From Malachius bipustulatus (Eukaryota > Arthropoda > Insecta > Coleoptera > Melyridae), in the NCBI GenBank assembly GCA_910589415.1, contig OU342630.1:73652186-73716185 (forward strand): DNA of 64,000 nucleotides. The letters are read 5' to 3'. The notes below the pieces were generated by a model, which was given only the letters and a program-made list of their open reading frames with translations, searched no databases and was not told the origin of the DNA. This document shows, piece after piece, positions 62,601 to 64,000 of this stretch (positions are counted from its first letter, which is position 1; each line of letters opens with the position of its first letter). A program made the position numbers and the translations under genes.

Positions 62601-64000
62601 CACCACAACGAATTTTATTTTGAAAAAACTTTAAAAAAGTACGCAAATGGTTTTTTCTTCAATTATTATTTTTCGTTATATTAAGCAATATAACGAACTT
62701 TTGTGTTCATTATATTTTTTCGTATCTTGCTTTATTTTCAAATAAAAAAATAAAATCCATTCAAATGCATATTATCCCTGAACCAACCTAGCAACAATGA
62801 AAAATTAAAAAATTCAAATTACTTAGTTTAGATGTTATAAATGTATTTAATTTCGTGTTTATTAGTTCTTGTTGTTACATAATGTTAATAAAAAATTATA
62901 AAAAAACTATAATTTCCAAAAGCAAATTTTCCCCATGTTACCTACCTACTTTGATAGTCCAGGGATATATGCAATTCAGTGGATTCTCCTTTCTATTCGG
63001 AAAACCAATAAAGATACTAAGAGAAGTTAAAAGTCATAAAAGTTTCATTTTTAGTTGTTTGATCTGCAAAGTGAAAAAAAATTAACAAGAAGCCATTGGG
63101 TTGCGTTTTTCAAAGTTTTTTCAAAATAATATTCGTTGAGGTGCTTACCGGAACGCCATTAGAGTTATTAATTTTATTTTGCAATAAATTACTAGGACAA
63201 ATGAAACTGCAAATTCAACAAATATTTTCACAAATATTGGATTTACTTACCTAATATATTTTCAAAAATGTAATTTTTTTAAGTTTAACACCCGTGTATC
63301 TCAAAAATAAAGCATTTTAGAGCAATACTTTCTTGAAAAAAATACATTTATTTTTACGTGTTCTAGCGTTTGCTGGAATTATGCACATACAAACATCCTG
63401 CATATTACTTATATCGTGGGTACTCAATAGTGTATTTTTTTACTAAAAATACACTTTTGAAATATTACGCTAAATTATCTCGATTATTTCTTCAAACAAT
63501 TATTCGTAGGTATACTAACTAAAATAATATAATATCCTAAATAATAATAAAGCCTGTAGCTCTCACTCAGGATAATTTCACCATATTATTCACCCTAATA
63601 ATAATTATAATGTCTAATCTATTATATCTCTAATGTAATATTATTCTTCTAATCAATATCTAATAATAATTATTCTAAGCAGTGGTCTTTATTAATAATC
63701 ATTTACCGCTGCTTTCTATTGATACATTTTGTCAATTGTTTCTTCAGTAGATTGTTCTACATAACAGCTAATAAATATATGTATCAATAATAAGATTAAT
63801 ATTTTCTCCACAAAATCTGATAACAAGTAAAAAACTTTAATATTTGCGAGATCAGAAAGCTTTGATCTAAGTTTCTGTTAATCTTTTGTATTATTTTAGA
63901 TTCAACAAATGGTACAATAGTCTTTCAAGATACTTTCACATGTCATTATACATGTCAGGGCGTTTCATTATGGCTTTACAAATTTTTCATATTATAATGG
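32663..64000 (+). CDS. Odorant receptor 2 (7tm_6 family), 3' end outside window
   Basis: Exons are 32663-32885, 61034-61598 and 63900 to beyond the right edge. Exon 1 encodes 74 codons plus one base, with the receptor N-terminal pattern HITKLLKIFYAWP and a first membrane segment (YLKTIILYSAVCFPALFTVF). Its donor is GTAAGT. Exon 2 (acceptor TTATCTGTTACAG) starts in the matching phase and carries further membrane segments, the loop YYLPYDFKEFPIRHY typical before TM4, and ends at residue 262, as in OR1. Exon 3 (acceptor TTATTTTAG) restores an Arg codon and reads FNKWYNSLSRYFHMSLYM. Insect odorant receptors are ligand-gated channels with a shared Orco subunit in dendrites of olfactory neurons (family knowledge). 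The exon 1 to exon 2 link spans 28 kb and is inferred from phase and family order; the gene would be silent if that link is wrong. Confidence 0.75.
33290..33485 (+). repeat. Penelope-like tail or hammerhead-like motif
   Basis: CTGATGA (33390-33396), a short GAC...GTC stem and GAAAC (33411-33415) are followed by a CCGC-TAGG-GCGG hairpin. This resembles the hammerhead ribozyme core that Penelope-like retroelements carry (family knowledge). The closing helix-II pair is not canonical and no UH cleavage site directly follows the last stem, so activity is doubtful. No reverse transcriptase is visible nearby. Confidence 0.35.
34140..34662. repeat. Left arm of an inverted repeat flanking the mariner element
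   Basis: Two to three diverged units contain phrases such as CACCCTCCAAGGGG and CGAGGGTGCTGAACACGATGG. The part from about 34370 recurs inverted at 37777-38025, on the other side of the transposon at 34791-37557. The mariner-type element therefore lies in the loop of an older foldback. Confidence 0.6.
34791..37558 (+). mobile_element. Mariner-like transposon with 0.7-kb inverted repeats
   Basis: The ends are TA CAGGGTGGGCCAATAAGC and GCTTATTGGCCCACCCTG TA. The inverted arms run from 34793 to about 35500 and from about 36855 to 37556, unusually long for a Tc1/mariner-type element. The centre holds a decayed transposase. This is the one CAGGGTG element in the window that keeps most of a coding region. 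Confidence 0.85.
35595..36778 (+). pseudogene. Decayed mariner-like transposase
   Basis: The N-terminal part, from 35595 (MLLTKLNNEAVDMIAIYFEC), holds the helix-turn-helix region of the DUF4817 type with YAARYPDRLH. A gap with stops at 35915-36070 follows. Then LHQTLNKQDFDNRLNYC and the catalytic segment ILWTDEATFNSDG (first Asp) appear. Next come SLNVWCGIIGDRIIEPYFF, then in another frame NDGCPAHYS (second Asp). The third acidic motif is scrambled by a frame shift near 36575, after which FWGRLKDIVFQ resumes and the product ends CVEYDGRQFEH. There are at least four frame breaks, so it is not functional. The family moves DNA by cut and paste at TA sites. Confidence 0.8.
37777..38025. repeat. 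Right arm of the inverted repeat flanking the mariner element
   Basis: CGTAAGAGTAACAG, CCATATTTTTCCCAATA and GTGACCATCGTGTTCAGCA match the left arm at 34370-34662 in reverse orientation. Confidence 0.6.
38026..39187. other. Unassigned region past the 3' end of odorant receptor 1
   Basis: AT-rich DNA of repeat character, with phrases like CTCGAAATCGGTGAATT and ATCTCGAAAACAC. Neither an element boundary nor a coding stretch is supported. The 3' untranslated region of OR1 should start at its right edge, on the minus strand. Confidence 0.4.
39188..55117 (-). CDS. Odorant receptor 1 (7tm_6 family), six exons
   Basis: Exons in gene order are 55117-54907, 49127-48557, 48499-48400, 48329-48219, 39456-39301 and 39241-39188, which total 1203 bases: 400 residues and a TAG. 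Every donor is GTAAGT or GTTAGT, every acceptor ends AG after a pyrimidine-rich stretch, and all phases (1, 2, 0, 0, 0) fit. The length is that of a typical insect odorant receptor. Exon 1 holds the LGWHFILPP motif and the first membrane segment (residues 46-65). Exon 2 carries several further segments and ends at residue 261. Exons 3-5 carry the conserved channel half (ACFSGEKIKSA, YQSKWYNADV, PVVLTTGAFGTLSFTLF). The last exon gives only IIKTAYSYIALIQQSMH, the usual short C-terminus. It lies wholly inside intron 1 of OR2 on the opposite strand. No disabling change is seen despite TE-filled introns. The start could lie in an earlier exon, since TTTTCGCAG directly precedes the ACATG. Confidence 0.85.
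41095..42379. mobile_element. hAT-like element with a TTTGGAAAT minisatellite
   Basis: The element body is 41103-42371. The ends CGAGGGGTAGGACAC and, inverted, CAAGGGGTAAGACAC are flanked by an 8-base duplication, GTTTCGGT on the left and GTTTCGGG on the right. The intact repeat copy C shows the unoccupied site (CGTTTCGGTGTAG). Eight-base duplications and AGGGGT-type ends are hAT hallmarks (family knowledge). The interior has two blocks, about 41125-41300 and 42170-42330, of nine-base units near TTTGGAAAT. It has no transposase; the open frames on both strands are minisatellite translations. Confidence 0.8.
42400..42548. mobile_element. Hairpin MITE GCCCGTATTCAC, copy 1
   Basis: Inverted tips GCCCGTATTCACAAACGATA and TATCGTTTGTGAATACGGGC enclose AATTACGTAATT palindromes; total about 149 bases. 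It is inserted in repeat copy B, and copy C shows the site without it. A second copy is at 48037-48183. Confidence 0.85.
42636..44465. mobile_element. CAGGGTG MITE, family 5, hosting a second MITE
   Basis: The ends are TA CAGGGTGATCCCGAAATGG and CCATTTCGGGATCACCCTG. The empty site in repeat copy C reads GATGATACGGGCC, which fits a TA target. The foldback at 42745-43936 is inserted inside it, so it is the older of the two. The remaining right part contains an inverted pair CCTTAAGAAGAT / ATCTTCTTAAGG near 44300-44367. Confidence 0.8.
42745..43936. mobile_element. CAGGGTG foldback, family 4, copy 2
   Basis: This is the same element as 27733-28922, inserted in the opposite orientation: the loop segment is reversed relative to that copy. 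The ends TA CAGGGTGTCCCAATATTCC and the inverse are intact. The minus-strand loop again contains the transposase tail, here with a stop in place of the glutamate codon near 43300. Confidence 0.88.
44671..45980 (+). repeat. AGTATATT repeat family, copy C
   Basis: This is the best preserved copy and lies directly tandem to copy B. It starts with a long hairpin (AGTATATTATTTTATACGG, CATGGCGCGCTCGTG, GAGCAAGCCATG, AAATATACT) and ends GACGTTTGAAGAAAAAAGTATATT. The one insertion is a small TA MITE (45345-45482). The internal open frame from 45481 recurs in copy A and is repeat sequence. Confidence 0.8.
45345..45482. mobile_element. Small TA-inserted MITE (GTTCGACCAGAGATATAACG), copy 1
   Basis: The tips TATAGTTCGACCAGAGATA and TATCTCTTGGTCGACAATATA are inverted. 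Inside are AACGAAACGAC and an ATTTTATCA stem. Repeat copy A lacks it and reads CTAGGTATATGGTTATAA-like text when reversed, which shows the target. A second copy is at 54686-54810. Confidence 0.8.
46503..47478. mobile_element. CAGGGTG foldback, family 6
   Basis: The ends are TA CAGGGTGTCCGGTAAGTACC and GGTACTTACCGGACACCCTG TA. The arms of roughly 400 bases are diverged but collinear, with shared CTAATCTCTCGG, GACGTCAAACAT-type and AAATTAAGAGTACC phrases in inverse order. The loop is non-coding. It lies in intron 4 of OR1. Confidence 0.85.
47479..48036. other. Unassigned part of OR1 intron 4
   Basis: AT-rich sequence without a coding stretch, RNA gene or element boundary that I can support. 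Confidence 0.4.
48037..48183. mobile_element. Hairpin MITE GCCCGTATTCAC, copy 2
   Basis: The tips GCCCGTATTCACAAACGATA and its inverse enclose AATTACGTAATT-like palindromes. It sits only about 36 bases past the donor of OR1 exon 4, close to a splice site yet apparently tolerated. Confidence 0.85.
49128..50520. other. Start of OR1 intron 1, mostly unassigned
   Basis: The coding frame of OR1 exon 2 runs open on the minus strand past its acceptor to 49248, but the TATTTTTTTAG acceptor and the phase support the exon edge at 49127. On the plus strand 49580-49753 is a Cys- and His-bearing open stretch (see findings). From 50.03 to 50.53 kb the text ends with a lone GGGACACCCTGTATA, the right end of a CAGGGTG element whose left end I cannot find. 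Confidence 0.45.
50628..51186. mobile_element. Foldback-like element, source copy of a duplication
   Basis: The worn ends ACAGAGTGTATCTAAAA and TTATTTAGATACAC are inverted. The part 50790-51180 recurs almost identically at 52994-53386. The identical 66-codon open frame on the minus strand in both is a by-product of that identity; its composition gives no domain. Confidence 0.6.
51187..52429. other. Unassigned region with GTAAGTT-looped hairpins
   Basis: It contains GTCGAG-TCGTAAG-TTCGAC (51592-51610), AGACGC-CTATATAA-GCGTCT (51679-51698) and GCCGGTTAA-GTTGTAAGT-TTAACCGGC (51700-51726). A lone GCACCCTGTATAA near 52062-52074 is a CAGGGTG-type right end without a partner. There is no gene. Confidence 0.4.
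52430..52779. mobile_element. Foldback MITE (CCACTATACCTACTTCC type)
   Basis: The left arm includes ACATAAGGCTTTGTTGACTG and ACGTTGATGTTTCTCATGG. The right arm carries their inverse forms (CATCAACGTAACC, GTCAACAATGCCTTATGTC, ACTGGAAGTAGGTACC). The right arm is repeated once more, about 0.6 kb away, at 53387-53482. Confidence 0.65.
52994..53386. repeat. Duplicate of 50790-51180
   Basis: It matches the earlier copy nearly base for base, with one small insertion (TCTATCTACACA against TCTACACA) and a few substitutions. It is flanked on both sides by copies of the right arm of the MITE at 52430-52779, which suggests insertion by template switching or recombination. Confidence 0.8.
53693..54687. 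mobile_element. CAGGGTT foldback, family 1 relative
   Basis: The tips TA CAGGGTTAGAACTGTTTAAA and TTTAAATAGTTCTAAACCTG TA are inverted. The interior matches foldback family 1 (GAGATGGCCACAAAA, GATTTCTCGATTTTTCAG). So the interior is shared while the tips differ from the CAGGGTGCACC copies. Confidence 0.8.
54686..54810. mobile_element. Small TA-inserted MITE, copy 2
   Basis: The inverted tips TATAGTTGGACCAGAAATATA and TATATTATCTCTTGGATCGACTATA (partly diverged) match the element at 45345-45482. It lies immediately beside the preceding foldback, sharing its TA, and about 100 bases from exon 1 of OR1. Confidence 0.75.
55860..56850. mobile_element. Diverged foldback with nested hairpins
   Basis: The left arm carries AAGTAGATTAAAATTTTTAAG and GGACCAATTTTAAG; the right arm carries their inverse (CTTAAAAATTTTAATCTACTT, CTTAAAATTGGTC). 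The loop contains two further hairpins: CCGTATTCATCAA / TTGATGAATACGGG (56289-56346) and the stem at 56373-56446. The AGTAGATTAAAAT phrase recurs at 62550, a further fragment. Confidence 0.65.
56373..56446 (+). ncRNA. Pre-miRNA-like hairpin, 28-bp stem
   Basis: The arms 56373-56400 and 56419-56446 pair along all 28 positions with one G-U wobble, around an 18-base loop. The 74-base size and loop match a microRNA precursor, but the perfect stem inside a transposon loop fits a hairpin MITE equally well. Expression is unknown. Confidence 0.35.
56950..58695 (-). repeat. AGTGTATT repeat family, copy C (reverse)
   Basis: This is a reverse-oriented, nearly full-length copy, from GCGCATCAATCGCAG at the left to the terminal palindrome (AGTGTATTTTTTTATT, AAAAAATACACT) at 58664-58692. 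The internal subunits match copy B. A (TA)n run lies at 58531-58555, where copy A carries the big palindrome. Confidence 0.75.
58850..59088. mobile_element. Half of a family 2 CAGGGTG foldback
   Basis: AAAATAGGGACATGTGGGCC, CTATCTTGAGCTGTTTTCG and ATTTTCACTTTTTTATAACTC match one arm of 26129-26990. The right end is GGGACACTCTG TA. The other arm is missing. Confidence 0.55.
59200..60190 (+). repeat. AGTGTATT repeat family, partial copy D
   Basis: It carries ACGCTCCTGTATCTTTATC, CACAAGGAGTGGTCTGG and AATAAGCCAGTGGCGTAGG, as in the other copies, but lacks the palindromic end and is more diverged. Confidence 0.65.
60204..60440 (-). pseudogene. LINE RNase H fragment
   Basis: On the minus strand SRVPGHRGIAENGGCRR matches the W-V-P-G-H-x-G-I-x-G-N-E motif of the RNase H domain found at the end of some LINE polyproteins. 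KKVRMAKWLSRQ follows at the usual distance. The key glutamate and aspartate after the motif are lost. It is a different LINE type from the jockey-like relic at 27-32 kb, which would normally lack RNase H. Confidence 0.6.
61779..62467. mobile_element. CAGGGTG foldback, family 7
   Basis: The ends are TA CAGGGTGTCCCGTATCG and CGATACGGGACACCCTG TA. The arms of about 200 bases match closely. The loop keeps a transposase relic (62030-62275). It is inserted in intron 2 of OR2, about 180 bases past the exon 2 donor. Confidence 0.88.
62030..62275 (+). pseudogene. Transposase remnant in foldback loop
   Basis: In plus frames the loop reads RRGSPAHTKWHLDS, then LLLDRIQHAGQEIGREKRRE and VCIQQEIGHF. The first resembles the D-G-x-P-A-H motif around the second catalytic Asp of mariner-like transposases; the last resembles the closing C-x-x-x-x-G-x-F-E-H. 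Stops and shifts separate them and the first and third catalytic motifs are gone. Confidence 0.5.
62468..63899. other. Rest of OR2 intron 2
   Basis: Mostly unassigned AT-rich DNA. It includes an AGTAGATTAAAAT fragment at 62550 and, at 63413-63467, a miniature of the AGTGTATT end (ATATCGTGGG, then CAATAGTGTATTTTTT, AAAATACACT). Open frames here have no recognisable domain. Confidence 0.45.

Overview
The window looks like a low-GC insect nuclear contig. The reasons are split genes with GT/AG introns, two genes of the insect seven-transmembrane odorant receptor family, a small histidine-rich secreted protein, and very dense DNA transposons, foldback MITEs and decayed LINE fragments. The AT-rich, TA-repeat-rich intergenic style and the TE families would suit a hemipteran such as an aphid relative, but the species assignment is inference and I cannot confirm it. 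There are no prokaryote-type operons, no CRISPR array and no rRNA.

Layout. Positions 1-10.8 kb hold repeats only: a CAGGGTG foldback, a composite repeat carrying a perfect 390-bp-arm palindrome, a tRNA-Thr-like relic and other foldbacks. Positions 10.86-19.1 kb carry a three-exon gene (+) for a 97-residue histidine-rich secreted protein, with a TATA box upstream. Positions 19.5-32.0 kb are transposon-rich: a Ginger-like element with a broken integrase gene (21.7-24.0 kb), several foldbacks, and one LINE reverse transcriptase relic (-) split into three pieces by later insertions.

From 32.66 kb to the right edge runs odorant receptor gene 2 (+). Its exon 1 is at 32663-32885, exon 2 at 61034-61598, and exon 3 starts at 63900 and runs off the window. 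The 28-kb first intron contains a whole second odorant receptor gene on the opposite strand: OR1 (-), six exons between 55117 and 39188, 400 codons plus stop, with all exon phases compatible. OR1's own introns are packed with nested transposons. Among them is a stack at 40.3-44.7 kb in which an unclassified repeat was hit by a hAT-like element with an 8-bp target duplication, a hairpin MITE, and a CAGGGTG MITE that was itself hit by another CAGGGTG foldback.

A unifying theme is a set of about ten elements that all sit at TA sites and begin CAGGGT. One (34.8-37.6 kb) has 0.7-kb terminal inverted repeats and a decayed mariner-type transposase. Two of the foldback families keep a recognisable tail of such a transposase in their loop, so these MITEs look like internally collapsed mariner relatives. 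The receptor genes are the only long conserved genes in the window; everything else of size is mobile DNA.
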